Source: Colwellia sp. (GTDB lineage Bacteria > Pseudomonadota > Gammaproteobacteria > Enterobacterales > Alteromonadaceae). From it: 64,000 bases of DNA. Below are positions 37,328 through 46,737 of the stretch, piece by piece. Positions within the stretch are counted from its first letter, which is position 1. Each line of letters begins with the position of its first letter. The notes under the pieces are model-generated. The model saw only the letters and a list, made by a program, of their open reading frames with translations, searched no databases and was not told the DNA's origin. The translations under genes were made by a program, and so were the position numbers. Where the stretch lies: NCBI RefSeq assembly GCF_013214175.1, contig NZ_JABSPA010000008.1:62001-126000 (forward strand). The letters run 5' to 3'.

Positions 37328-38338
37328 TTACCGATTTGCTCTTTTTTGTTTGTTCAAGTAATCCCTAACCGCACGATTATGTTCAGCCAGTGTTTTACTA
37401 AAAACATGTTTACCGTTACCACCACTTACAAAGTAATAATAATCACTCGTTGCAGGGTGCAAGGTTGCTTTAAGAGCTGATAAACCAGCCATTGCAATAG
37501 GTGTTGGTGGTAAGCCATTAATTCTATAAGTATTATATGCTGTTTTTTCACGTAAATGTGCCCGGGTGATATCCCCTTGATAACGTTCACCTAGGCCATA
37601 AATAACCGTCGGGTCGGTTTGCAAACGCATTCTTTTACGTAAACGATTGACAAAAACTGCTGAGATCACAGGCTGCTCGGCAATATAACTGGTTTCCTTT
37701 TCTATTATTGAAGCCATGATTAACGCTTGATAAGGCGTTTTATAAGGTAAATTTTTAGCCCTAGCTTCCCATGCAGTATTAAGCTGCGATTGCATATTGG
37801 CATAAGCACGTTTTAATAAGGTTAAATCTAAAGTATCTGCGGTGAAGGCATAAGTATCTGGAAATAACCAACCTTCTGGATTTGCTGAATCAATACCAAG
37901 TTTTGCTGCTATTTCACTAACGGGTTTACCGTTAACACTTTGTTTAATTTGTGGATGTTCTGCCAAAATAACTAAAGCATCTTTAAAGCGAGTGCCTTCA
38001 ATAAAAGTAACTGAAAACTGATGCTCTTTACCCTCAACAAGCTGGACTAATAATTGTGCTAAAGTAGAATCTTTTTTTATCAGATAGGTACCCGCTTTAA
38101 TATTGGCTTTTTGTGGAAATAATCGACCATAGTTTCTTAGCCAAAAACGTGTAGTTACCCACTGTTTTTGCTCTAATTGCTTAGCAAAAGAACTAATAGA
38201 ACTGCCTGAGGACACAGTTAAAAAGTTATCTTGAGCAATGGCTAGCGGCGTAGTCAAAGCTTTATCAAATTGGTAGGCTAAAGTCGCCGCGGCGCTCAGC
38301 AATGCTAACAAAATAAGTAGAATTAGTTTTTTGAGCAC
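37328..38338 (-). CDS. mltG: Endolytic murein transglycosylase
   Basis: 336 residues. One N-terminal membrane helix (about 4-22), a LysM-like region and the YceG catalytic domain follow in order. The domain has EGWLFPDTY (about 155-163), SIIEKET with the catalytic Glu (about 210-216) and MRLQTDPTVIYG. It cleaves nascent glycan strands at the inner membrane. It lies between pabC (50 bp) and tmk. Confidence 0.95.
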   Translation of the reverse strand: MLKKLILLILLALLSAAATLAYQFDKALTTPLAIAQDNFLTVSSGSSISSFAKQLEQKQWVTTRFWLRNYGRLFPQKANIKAGTYLIKKDSTLAQLLVQLVEGKEHQFSVTFIEGTRFKDALVILAEHPQIKQSVNGKPVSEIAAKLGIDSANPEGWLFPDTYAFTADTLDLTLLKRAYANMQSQLNTAWEARAKNLPYKTPYQALIMASIIEKETSYIAEQPVISAVFVNRLRKRMRLQTDPTVIYGLGERYQGDITRAHLREKTAYNTYRINGLPPTPIAMAGLSALKATLHPATSDYYYFVSGGNGKHVFSKTLAEHNRAVRDYLNKQKRANR

Positions 38339-38388
38339 ACCCTGTCCTTTTTAAAAATAAATATGATAGATAAGTAGATAAAGGTCGT

Positions 38389-39195
38389 TTAGATAAACCC
38401 TGTCATTTGCTTTTGCAGTCGCTGCACATCATCCATTGCAAGTATGCGATTATTGTACGTTTTTACCGGGATAATGCCCATCAAAGAATTACAGATAAAC
38501 ATCCCTTGTGCTTGTTTAAGCTCGCTTAACTTAATTTGGCTAACGTTAATATGCGGATATTTGGCTAAAATAGCCTTCCTAATAATACCATTAACGCCAG
38601 AGGATGATAAATCTGGTGTGCATAATTGCCCATCTAGCCAGTAAAATAAATTAGCGCTGATTGCTTCTATGACATACCCTTGGCAATTAGTAACGATTAG
38701 GTCATCTTCAATACGATCATCAAGCTCAGCTTTTAATAACACTTGCTCGAGTCTATTTAGATGTTTTAACCCCGCAAGCATAGGGCTAGTCGATAGCTGT
38801 TGTTTACTATCCCCTAAGTTAATTCCTTGCTGGGCAAGTGCGCTATAATGACTTGGGAAATCTGACACCATAATAATAACATTGGTGGCGCTTTCGCTTA
38901 GCCCTATTCTCGAGTAACCTCTGCCGCCACTACCTGCAGTAATCATCACTTTTAAGACTGCAAGCGGATAAGCTTTAGCAACCGATTGCAATTGTTCCGT
39001 TAAGTTTGCCATTACTGGCGATGTTAACTTTAATTGCTGGCAACCTAGCGTTAATCTTTCGATATGTTTATCGAGTAATACTATTTGGCCATCCACAATT
39101 TTTGCTGTGGTGAATAGTCCATCACCGTATGCTAAACCGCGATCAGTAACTTGGATATCTGTTTGCTGTTGACCATTTACCGAGCAATATTTCAT
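38389..39195 (-). CDS. pabC: Aminodeoxychorismate lyase
   Basis: 268 residues, PLP-dependent fold type IV. It has RGLAYGDGLFTT near the N-terminus, the PLP-Lys region GLKHLNRLEQVL (Lys about 139) and EAISANLF. It makes p-aminobenzoate for folate. A repeat element (39220-39484) and the fabF terminator lie between fabF and this gene, so pabC probably needs its own promoter here. Confidence 0.93.
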   Translation of the reverse strand: MKYCSVNGQQQTDIQVTDRGLAYGDGLFTTAKIVDGQIVLLDKHIERLTLGCQQLKLTSPVMANLTEQLQSVAKAYPLAVLKVMITAGSGGRGYSRIGLSESATNVIIMVSDFPSHYSALAQQGINLGDSKQQLSTSPMLAGLKHLNRLEQVLLKAELDDRIEDDLIVTNCQGYVIEAISANLFYWLDGQLCTPDLSSSGVNGIIRKAILAKYPHINVSQIKLSELKQAQGMFICNSLMGIIPVKTYNNRILAMDDVQRLQKQMTGFI

Positions 39196-39219
39196 TGATT
39201 GTCACTACATTAATGATAA

Positions 39220-39484
39220 ATACCAAGTACATTAATCAATTGACCACTTAGCGAGAATTAAAAGGCTTAGAGGCAAGGCATTGATTGAAGAGAATGGTTA
39301 TTCCCTTGTCGAAATTAATAACGATGCATGTAGGCCTTTTAAACTCGCCCTTTGGGAGTTTATTAGCAAACTAATAACTACTCAAAATTAAAGAAATATA
39401 GAATAACTATGTTTAAGTAATTTTGTTTGCTCTAAGCTCGCTAATACAACTCTAAGTTGATCAATTCATTAGTGTAATTGGTAT
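39220..39484. mobile_element. MITE-like repeat, copy 1 (265 bp)
   Basis: It begins ATACCAAG and ends ATTGGTAT, and the outer 32 bases of each side form imperfect terminal inverted repeats (left end running to CCACTTAG, right end to CTAAGTTGATC). The inner part shares a long, almost unbroken match with 51858-52124, starting AAAGGCTTAGAGGCAAGGCA in both. No coding capacity. The near-equal lengths (265 and 267 bp) support discrete element boundaries. Confidence 0.82.
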
Positions 39485-39489
39485 GACAT

Positions 39490-39535
39490 AAAAAAGCCTG
39501 AAGACTTCCTCAAAGTGAGGCTAGCATTCAGGCTT
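39490..39535 (-). terminator. Terminator downstream of fabF
   Basis: On the minus strand AAGCCTGAA pairs with TTCAGGCTT, with an inner GCCTC/GAGG stem, followed by a run of six T. Confidence 0.85.
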
Positions 39536-39580
39536 ACTCATTGTTTTTCAGGAAATTGGTATTAGTTATTAGGCACTAAG

Positions 39581-40819
39581 CTAAATTTTCTTAAAGATAA
39601 GGGAGCCGTTCGTGCCACCAAAACCAAATGAGTTACAAAGTACGTATTCAAGTTCAACATCACGCGCTGCACCGGCAATATAATCTAAATCACAACCCAC
39701 ATCGGGGTTATCTAGATTGATCGTTGGCGGCACTTGGTTATGCATCAGTGCCTGAATACTAAAAATAGCTTCAACAGAGCCAGCTGCACCTAATAAGTGT
39801 CCAGTCATTGACTTAGTAGAGCCCATCATAACCTTGTGTGCACTGTTACCAAATACGGTTTTAACCGCATTAGTTTCGGCAATGTCACCCGCGTGTGTCG
39901 AAGTACCATGAGCATTGATATAGCCAATTTTACTGATATCAATTTTTGCGTCATTAATCGCATTTTGCATAGCACGCGCTGCACCATCACCATTTACAGG
40001 TGGTGATGTCATGTGGTAGGCATCACCACTCATGCCAAAACCAACCAGCTCTGCATAAATCTTAGCGCCACGTGCTTTAGCATGTTCATATTCTTCAACA
40101 ACGATAACACCAGCACCATCACCAAGGACAAAGCCATCACGGTCTTTATCCCAAGGACGCGATGCGGCCTCTGGGTCGTCATTTCGACGAGATAAAGCCC
40201 GTGCAGCACCAAAGCCGCCCATACCTAGGGTAGTAGATGCTTTTTCAGCACCACCAGCAACCATAGCATCGGCATCACCATAAGCAATCATACGCGCAGC
40301 ATGGCCGATATTGTGCACACCACTAGTACAGGCTGTGGTAATAGCAATATTTGGACCTTGCAGACCAAACATAATAGAGATGTGCCCGGCAATCATATTA
40401 ATAATGGTTGAGGGGACAAAAAATGGCGATAACTTACGCGGATTACCTTCGGCTTTTAACAGCTTATTGTGGTTTTGTTCAATTAATCCTAAACCGCCAA
40501 TACCTGAGCCAACAGCAACACCAATACGAGGAGCATTTTGCTCGGTTATTTCAAGGCCTGAATCTTTAAAAGCTTGCACACCAGCAGCAACACCGTATTG
40601 AATGAAAAGATCCATTTTCTTGGCTTCTTTTCGTTCCATATAGTTTTGCGCATCAAAACCTTTTATTAAACCAGCAAACTTAGTTGGATAATCTGTGGTA
40701 TCAAAATGGTCAATATTAGCTATACCACTTTTTCCAAGTAACAGGTTTTGCCAGGTTTCTTCTGCGGTGTTGGCTAAAGGGCTAAGCATGCCCATACCAG
40801 TAACTACTACACGTCTCAT
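39581..40819 (-). CDS. fabF: 3-oxoacyl-ACP synthase II
   Basis: 412 residues, the same length as E. coli FabF. The catalytic triad is C164 (TACTSG), H304 ([11 protein letters not shown]) and H341 ([10 protein letters not shown]), with the gatekeeper-region GFGGTN near the end. It elongates acyl chains in type II fatty acid synthesis and controls unsaturated lipid content, relevant in the cold. It is separated from acpP by a terminator. Confidence 0.97.
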   Translation of the reverse strand: MRRVVVTGMGMLSPLANTAEETWQNLLLGKSGIANIDHFDTTDYPTKFAGLIKGFDAQNYMERKEAKKMDLFIQYGVAAGVQAFKDSGLEITEQNAPRIGVAVGSGIGGLGLIEQNHNKLLKAEGNPRKLSPFFVPSTIINMIAGHISIMFGLQGPNIAITTACTSGVHNIGHAARMIAYGDADAMVAGGAEKASTTLGMGGFGAARALSRRNDDPEAASRPWDKDRDGFVLGDGAGVIVVEEYEHAKARGAKIYAELVGFGMSGDAYHMTSPPVNGDGAARAMQNAINDAKIDISKIGYINAHGTSTHAGDIAETNAVKTVFGNSAHKVMMGSTKSMTGHLLGAAGSVEAIFSIQALMHNQVPPTINLDNPDVGCDLDYIAGAARDVELEYVLCNSFGFGGTNGSLIFKKI

Positions 40820-40908
40820 AACAGAGCGGCCTCCGAAAAATTTATTGTATTACCTAAGTTAAGGCTTAATTTAGCCCATAAGTTAAGTATTATCGTCATA
40901 TTAAAGAT

Positions 40909-40948
40909 AAAAAAAAAGCGGTCACTTACAATTAAGTATACCGCTTTT
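40909..40948 (-). terminator. Terminator between acpP and fabF
   Basis: On the minus strand AAAAGCGGT pairs with ACCGCTTTT and is followed by a run of nine T. It should reduce read-through from the highly expressed acpP into fabF. Confidence 0.82.
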
Positions 40949-40987
40949 ATTATTTTATAAGCCCGATAAAATCGAACTTATTAACAA

Positions 40988-41221
40988 TTACTGGTTTGCA
41001 GTAACGTAATCGATTGCTGCTTGCACTGTAGTGATCTTTTCAGCTTCTTCGTCAGGAATTTCAGTATCAAATTCTTCTTCTAACGCCATAACTAATTCTA
41101 CAGTGTCTAATGAGTCAGCACCTAAGTCATCAACAAATGATGAATCAATTTTTACTTCTGCTTCACTAACACCTAGTTGTTCAACTGTAATTTTTTTTAC
41201 GCGTTCTTCGATATTACTCAT
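40988..41221 (-). CDS. acpP: Acyl carrier protein
   Basis: 77 residues, acidic. The phosphopantetheine attachment site is S37 in [18 protein letters not shown]. It carries acyl intermediates in fatty acid synthesis. It lies between fabG and fabF as in most gammaproteobacteria. Confidence 0.98.
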   Translation of the reverse strand: MSNIEERVKKITVEQLGVSEAEVKIDSSFVDDLGADSLDTVELVMALEEEFDTEIPDEEAEKITTVQAAIDYVTANQ

Positions 41222-41381
41222 CTTCTTTCCTTTACTAAAAAGTGTATTCTTTCAAATTGTGTGTAGTGTATTCGTCAACAGCTCACCATGCAAGCTTCTA
41301 ATTCACTTTTTTATCTGGTCTAACCTGTTGAACTATTGAAAAATATTATTAAAAAACAATGTAAGGCTTAACAAATAAGGC

Positions 41382-42128
41382 TTACACCATATACATACCA
41401 CCATTGACGTGAATAGTTTCACCCGTCACATAAGCAGCAGCATCAGAAGCTAAGAAAGCTACCGTACTGGCAATCTCTTCTGGCTTACCTAAACGTTTTG
41501 CCGGTACTTGAGAGAAAATACCCTCTTTTTGCTCGTCAGTCAGTGTTTTTGTCATATCAGTATCAATAAAGCCTGGTGCAACTGTATTAACAGTAATACC
41601 ACGAGAAGCGACTTCACGTGCCAAGGCTTTAGTAAAGCCTAATAAGCCCGCTTTAGCTGCAGCATAGTTTACTTGACCGGCATTACCCATAGTTCCCACA
41701 ACAGAGCCTATATTGATGATACGGCCAGTGCGTTTCTTCATCATAGGACGAATAGCCGCTTTACTTACTTTAAATACCGACGTTAAGTTAGTATCAATGA
41801 TATCTTGCCACTCGTCATTTTTCATACGCATAAACAAGTTATCACGGGTAATACCGGCATTATTGACCAAAATATCAATAGAACCATGTGCTTCTTTAAT
41901 AGCAGCGAACATTTCGCTGATCGAATCATCACTGGTCACGTTAAGCACTAAGCCCATACCACTGCCATTATTTTCCGTTAAGTATTCGGCAATGTTCTTT
42001 GCGCCATTTTCTGATGTCGCTGTACCAATTACCGTTGCACCAAGTGCTTGTAATTGTGTTGCTATCGCTTTACCAATACCGCGGCTCGCGCCAGTTACTA
42101 AAGCGACTTTACCTTCTAATGAAAACAT
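41382..42128 (-). CDS. fabG: 3-oxoacyl-ACP reductase
   Basis: 248 residues, short-chain dehydrogenase. The cofactor motif TGASRGIG (12-19), NNAG (89-92) and the catalytic S142, Y155 and K159 are intact. It reduces 3-oxoacyl-ACP with NADPH. It ends GGMYMV, typical of FabG. Confidence 0.97.
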   Translation of the reverse strand: MFSLEGKVALVTGASRGIGKAIATQLQALGATVIGTATSENGAKNIAEYLTENNGSGMGLVLNVTSDDSISEMFAAIKEAHGSIDILVNNAGITRDNLFMRMKNDEWQDIIDTNLTSVFKVSKAAIRPMMKKRTGRIINIGSVVGTMGNAGQVNYAAAKAGLLGFTKALAREVASRGITVNTVAPGFIDTDMTKTLTDEQKEGIFSQVPAKRLGKPEEIASTVAFLASDAAAYVTGETIHVNGGMYMV

Positions 42129-42276
42129 ATTTATACCTACTATTTTTATTTTATCACGCTAACTTGCAGAACAAGTTAACGAGTTAACGAGTTATTTACA
42201 TTAATAATATTTTGCTAGTTTCTGTCAGCTATTTAACAATAACTTAGCAATGATTTAAAATTATCGATTGTTTTAC

Positions 42277-43215
42277 TTAACTATTAATAAGATCTTTTGC
42301 TTGTTGCAAAGTATCATTAGTGTTGTAGCTCACACTTTTTAGTGATTTGTTAATCCGCTTATTTAAGCCTTGCAAGACCTTACCTGGACCCACTTCAACA
42401 ACTTTTTCGATACCTTCACTGGCAAGTTGGCTGATAGTTTCGCTCCAACGAACCGGTGAATATAGTTGCTTAACCAAGGCGGCTTTAATTGCTGCGCTTG
42501 CTGTTTCTTTAGCTACATCAACATTATTGACCACATTAATGGCTGGCACTTTAAAGGTCACTTTATCGAGTTCAACGGCCAACTTAGTGGCAGCATCAGT
42601 CATTAAAGCACAGTGCGATGGCACGCTTACTGGTAGCGGTAAAACGCGTTTGGCGCCTGCCTCTTTACATAGTACTCCAGCACGTTCTACGGCTTCTTTA
42701 TGACCGGCGATAACCACTTGGCCTGGAGAATTAAAATTCACCGCAGAAACCACTTGTGTTTCTTTTGCCGTGGCACAGGCTTTAATAGTCTCATCGTCGC
42801 TTAAGCCAATAACCGCAGCCATAGCGCCAACACCTGCAGGTACACAGGCTTGCATAAATTCACCACGTTTTTCAACCAGCACTACCGCTTCACTTAAGGA
42901 AAAAACACCGGCACAAACTAAGGCAGAATATTCGCCTAAACTGTGACCAGCCATAACATCGGGAGTCACATCAGACTCGGCTTGCCAAACACGCCATAAG
43001 GCAACACTAGCAGTTAACAATGCTGGTTGGGTAAAATTGGTCTGGTTGAGTTTTTCTGCTGGGCCTTGAGCAACTAATTGCCACAAGTCATAACCCAAAG
43101 CTTTAGAAGCTTCGGTAAAGGTTGCTTGTACAATACTATTTTCTACAAAGTCACTGAGCATGGCAACAGTTTGAGAGCCCTGCCCTGGAAATACGAATGC
43201 TAATTTATTTTGCAT
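42277..43215 (-). CDS. fabD: Malonyl-CoA:ACP transacylase
   Basis: 312 residues. The catalytic GHSLGEY motif has S92, with H201 in VPSHCALM, and the N-terminus FVFPGQGSQ is typical. It loads malonyl groups onto ACP. It directly follows plsX (111 bp), without the fabH gene usually found between them. Confidence 0.97.
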   Translation of the reverse strand: MQNKLAFVFPGQGSQTVAMLSDFVENSIVQATFTEASKALGYDLWQLVAQGPAEKLNQTNFTQPALLTASVALWRVWQAESDVTPDVMAGHSLGEYSALVCAGVFSLSEAVVLVEKRGEFMQACVPAGVGAMAAVIGLSDDETIKACATAKETQVVSAVNFNSPGQVVIAGHKEAVERAGVLCKEAGAKRVLPLPVSVPSHCALMTDAATKLAVELDKVTFKVPAINVVNNVDVAKETASAAIKAALVKQLYSPVRWSETISQLASEGIEKVVEVGPGKVLQGLNKRINKSLKSVSYNTNDTLQQAKDLINS

Positions 43216-43326
43216 CTTGATTCTCTATTTAAGTTCTATTTAGTAAATACGATTATTGATTATTTTTATTGAAGTTAATGCTGTCGATTTTGTTACTTAT
43301 CGAGACGCTGAATCAGCTATGAATCA

Positions 43327-44376
43327 CTATCGAGCAGAAAAACCGTGTTCTAAAGAGTTTTTGATTTTTTCAGGTACTTGCCTTTCAACTTCTTTAACCG
43401 CTTCCATAATTGCGGCTAAAAAAGCACCTATATTGGCATTACCATGACTCTTAACGACAATACCACGTAATCCTATCAAACTTGCGCCATTGTACTGGTC
43501 GGGGTTCATGGTTTTAAACAACTTTTTAAAGCTAGGTTTTAACAAGGAACCAAACAATTTAGCCACTAAACTCGCATTAAAGGCCGTTTTTGACTTTTCA
43601 TAAACTAAGCGAGCGACACCTTCACAGGTCTTTAAAGCAACATTACCAACAAAACCATCACAGACAATGACATCGGCTTTATTAGAAAAGATATCACAAC
43701 CTTCTATAAAACCGACGTAGTTAATATCTTCATTTTCTTTTAATTCAAGTGCGGCAAGTTTTATATGATCGCTGCCCTTAATGGCTTCTTCACCCATGTT
43801 GAGTAAAGCAATGCGCGGTTTAGTAATGCCATCGACTTGCTCGGCCATTACTGAGCCCATAACACCAAATTGGTATAATACATGAGAGTCACAAAAGACA
43901 TTGGCGCCTAGATCAAGCATAAAGACATGTTTATCTTTATCATGGGTAGGTAGAGATGAAATAAGTGCTGGGCGTTCGACCCCGGGTAAGTTCTTTAAGA
44001 CAAAGTGTGCCATTGAAAATAGTGCACCGGTATTACCAGCACTGACACAGGCTTGTGCACGCCCGTCATGAACGAGATCAAGCGCTTTACGCATTGATGA
44101 ATCTTTTTTAGTACGCAAAGCCACAATAGGTTTATCGGTCATAGAGACGACTTGTGAAGTAGCGAAAATACTTAATTGTTTATGAGTAGTTAATTTTTCT
44201 TTAGAAATATGGAGACGAGCAAGAGTTTCTGTAATGATTAGTTCATCACCACAAAGAATGAGGTGCAATTTAGGCTGTTGCTTTATCGCCATTATTGCTG
44301 AAGAAATTGTTATAAAGGGGCCTTGGTCGCCCCCCATAACATCTAACGCGATGGTTAGATTAGTATCTAAGCTCAA
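43327..44376 (-). CDS. plsX: Phosphate acyltransferase PlsX
   Basis: 349 residues. It has [12 protein letters not shown] at the N-terminus, SAGNTGAL (about 110-117), and [11 protein letters not shown]. It converts acyl-ACP to acyl-phosphate for phospholipid synthesis. It is preceded by rpmF (40 bp). Confidence 0.97.
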   Translation of the reverse strand: MSLDTNLTIALDVMGGDQGPFITISSAIMAIKQQPKLHLILCGDELIITETLARLHISKEKLTTHKQLSIFATSQVVSMTDKPIVALRTKKDSSMRKALDLVHDGRAQACVSAGNTGALFSMAHFVLKNLPGVERPALISSLPTHDKDKHVFMLDLGANVFCDSHVLYQFGVMGSVMAEQVDGITKPRIALLNMGEEAIKGSDHIKLAALELKENEDINYVGFIEGCDIFSNKADVIVCDGFVGNVALKTCEGVARLVYEKSKTAFNASLVAKLFGSLLKPSFKKLFKTMNPDQYNGASLIGLRGIVVKSHGNANIGAFLAAIMEAVKEVERQVPEKIKNSLEHGFSAR

Positions 44377-44416
44377 GCGCGAAGCCTAAACTATTTTACT
44401 ATAACAAAGTAATCGC

Positions 44417-44587
44417 TTAAACAGCGATTACTTTAACGCCTTTGTAAAAGCCATCAGCCGTTATATGGTGACGACGATGCGTTTCACCTGATACTGGATC
44501 TACTGATAAGTTTTCTGGTGTAACTGCATCATGTGAACGGCGCATGCCACGTCTTGAACGAGACTTTTTGCTTTTTTGAACTGCCAT
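44417..44587 (-). CDS. rpmF: Ribosomal protein bL32
   Basis: 56 residues, starting [20 protein letters not shown] and ending GVKVIAV. The length and sequence are typical for the gammaproteobacterial L32 without zinc cysteines. It follows yceD by 48 bp, with a GGAGAAAC ribosome binding site, and precedes plsX as in E. coli. Confidence 0.97.
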   Translation of the reverse strand: MAVQKSKKSRSRRGMRRSHDAVTPENLSVDPVSGETHRRHHITADGFYKGVKVIAV

Positions 44588-44635
44588 GAGTTTCTCCTAA
44601 ATCGGTTATTAGTTAAAGGGCTGTATGCTTATTAA

Positions 44636-45148
44636 CTACTTGAATTGTTTTAATACATCAAATGGATTTGGCTTCTCAAGCTCTTCTGGCAATTCACCCC
44701 AAACTGAATCAGCATCTGCTGGACAGTCTCGAATTTTATGCCGTGGAATTAATGGAAGAATAAGCATGAACTCTTCTTCTATTAATTCGCGTAAGTTTAC
44801 TTCACCATTTTCATCTAATTCTACTACGTCATAATATGACGGAATTTTTTCAGCGGCTTCCTCATTTTTGGCCGGACTAAAAGTAAACTCTACTTTAAGT
44901 TTATGGTCAAAATTTTCGTTACACCGCTGACAAGTTAATGCAACTAATGTCGAGCTCGTACCTGACATTACTGTCAAACCACGTTCATCGACATCAAACT
45001 TAACACTAACTTTGACTTCATCGCTTCGGCTTTCGCATTCAGCAAGTAATCGAGTCATATCTGACAATTTAAACGCACCTTCACACACAAGTCTGCGCTG
45101 TGCACTACGGGATGGGCTAATTGTTATTGGAAGTTTAAGATTCTGCAT
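44636..45148 (-). CDS. yceD: YceD family protein (DUF177), 23S rRNA accumulation protein
   Basis: 170 residues. The CQRC motif and the DLRELIEEE-like segment NLRELIEEEFMLILPLIP define the family. Family members support 23S rRNA maturation or accumulation, and the gene pairs with rpmF. It is the first gene of the rpmF-plsX-fab run, divergent from maf. Confidence 0.94.
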   Translation of the reverse strand: MQNLKLPITISPSRSAQRRLVCEGAFKLSDMTRLLAECESRSDEVKVSVKFDVDERGLTVMSGTSSTLVALTCQRCNENFDHKLKVEFTFSPAKNEEAAEKIPSYYDVVELDENGEVNLRELIEEEFMLILPLIPRHKIRDCPADADSVWGELPEELEKPNPFDVLKQFK

Positions 45149-45342
45149 AAGCCGCGCATATTATAGTCCCTATAGGCAAGTGTCAAAAGAAAATTGCACT
45201 ATTTTGTTTAAAAGCTCAAGATAGCTCCAATAATAGTAATAATTGCTTAATAATTGTTTATTTAGACAACGTTTGTCATTCAAATAATCAATTGCGTTAA
45301 CTTTACCTGCTCAACTCATCATTCTCATTTTAAAGGCTCAAT

Positions 45343-45942
45343 ATGAAAACCTTAGTGCTAGGCTCTACCTCTGTATTTCGTAAAACCATTTTAGAAAAAC
45401 TGCAATTACCGTTTAACTGCGCAAAACCTAATATTGATGAAAGTGCTCAGCAAGGTGAATCACCACAGGCTTTAGTTGAGCGCCTTGCCATTGAAAAGGC
45501 AAAAGCGGTTACCGCACAGTACCCAAGTGCTTTAATTATTGGTTCAGACCAGGTAGCTGTATGTGAAGGAGAAATTATTGGAAAACCCCATAATTTTGAC
45601 AATGCGGTTATACAATTAACTAAATTTAGCGGTAAAAGCATTACCTTTTATACGGGGCTTTGTGTCTATGACAGTAAAAAAGATACTGTGGCGGCTTTAG
45701 TCGAGCCCTTTATCGTGCATTTTAAACCATTAAGCCTAGAGGAAATCACTAATTACCTTCAAGCCGAGCAACCTTATAACTGCGCTGGTAGCTTTAAAAG
45801 TGAGGGTTTAGGAATATGTTTATTTAGTCGACTTGAAGGGGATGATCCAAATACTTTAATAGGTTTACCCTTAATTAAGCTAGTTGCCTTATTAAAACAA
45901 CAGGGTATCGATGTATTGGCCGAGCAAAACAAGATTCATTAA
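45343..45942 (+). CDS. yceF: Maf family nucleotide pyrophosphatase (YceF-like)
   Basis: 199 residues. It has the LGSTSVFRK start, VERLAIEKAKAV, SDQVAV and GKP motifs of the family. The YceF subgroup hydrolyses m7GTP and modified nucleotides. It is divergent from yceD, as in E. coli. A strong hairpin terminator follows at 45959-45988. Confidence 0.95.
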   Translation: MKTLVLGSTSVFRKTILEKLQLPFNCAKPNIDESAQQGESPQALVERLAIEKAKAVTAQYPSALIIGSDQVAVCEGEIIGKPHNFDNAVIQLTKFSGKSITFYTGLCVYDSKKDTVAALVEPFIVHFKPLSLEEITNYLQAEQPYNCAGSFKSEGLGICLFSRLEGDDPNTLIGLPLIKLVALLKQQGIDVLAEQNKIH

Positions 45943-45958
45943 TAGAGTATAGAAATGA

Positions 45959-45988
45959 TAAAGGCAGTCCCCTTAGGGACTGCCTTTA
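45959..45988. terminator. Bidirectional terminator between maf and the HAD phosphatase gene
   Basis: TAAAGGCAGTCCC pairs perfectly with GGGACTGCCTTTA around a 4-base loop, located between convergent genes. Confidence 0.8.
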
Positions 45989-46042
45989 TATTAAGTGTCA
46001 TTGCAGATACTCGTGCATAAAATCATAAGGCGTTAGCGGCCC

Positions 46043-46732
46043 CTAAGCAGGCAGTAATAACTGCTGCAACTCTGCCAAAGAGTCAACAATGGCTTTTGGT
46101 TGATAACGGTTTAATACCTCTCTATCATGCACTCCTAAAGTGATACCAATCCTATCAACTCCCGCTGCTTGCGCCATTTGCATATCATAACTAGTATCAC
46201 CAATCATAACAGCCTGCTCGGGTAAAATGTTCAGTTCTGTCAATAGACTTAAGACCATTTGCGGATCAGGTTTTGACCGCGCTTCATCGGCACAGCGTGA
46301 GGCATGGAAGAAGTGCTCAGTTTGGCTTTCACAAAAAACCCGTTGTAAACCTTGCCGCCCTTTACCTGTTGCTACCGCAAGCAGTGTATTATTATCCTTA
46401 AGCGCAGTTAGCAGTGACAGTGCATTATCAAATAAAGGGGCTGGCGGATTATCACCCTCGACATATTGATATTTATATTGACTGAGCATCGCGGTCAATT
46501 GCGATTGGGAGCTATGCGGAAACAGAATATCCAGTGCGATAGGTAAACTTAAGCCAATGATCTCTTTTACTTGCATTGCTGTTGGCATCTCTAATTGACA
46601 ATGATGTGCAGCGGCTTGCATTGCCGAAACAATACGAGCAACCGAGTCCATCAAGGTGCCATCCCAATCAAAGATAACTAATTTATATTTAGGCTTATAT
46701 TCAGGCATAAGGTCAGGTATAAGGTCAGGCAT
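46043..46732 (-). CDS. HAD family phosphatase (phosphoglycolate phosphatase-like)
   Basis: 229 residues. HAD motif I is DWDGTLMDS (D19 and D21), motif II lies in VATGKGR, motif III Lys is in RSKPDPQMV and motif IV is IGDTSYDMQMA. The cap is the C1 helical type. The gene starts 5 bp after the rluC stop, a common pairing of an uncharacterised HAD phosphatase with RluC. The exact substrate is unknown. The N-terminus contains a short repeat (PDLIPDLMPEY) encoded by repeated bases. Confidence 0.9.
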   Translation of the reverse strand: MPDLIPDLMPEYKPKYKLVIFDWDGTLMDSVARIVSAMQAAAHHCQLEMPTAMQVKEIIGLSLPIALDILFPHSSQSQLTAMLSQYKYQYVEGDNPPAPLFDNALSLLTALKDNNTLLAVATGKGRQGLQRVFCESQTEHFFHASRCADEARSKPDPQMVLSLLTELNILPEQAVMIGDTSYDMQMAQAAGVDRIGITLGVHDREVLNRYQPKAIVDSLAELQQLLLPA

Positions 46733-46737
46733 AGCGT

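Larger units (their letters stand above)
39196..39580. other. Region between fabF and pabC: terminator plus repeat element
   Basis: 385 bp without a gene. Reading on the minus strand, the fabF terminator comes first, then a complete 265-bp repeat element, then 24 bp to the pabC start. Confidence 0.7.
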
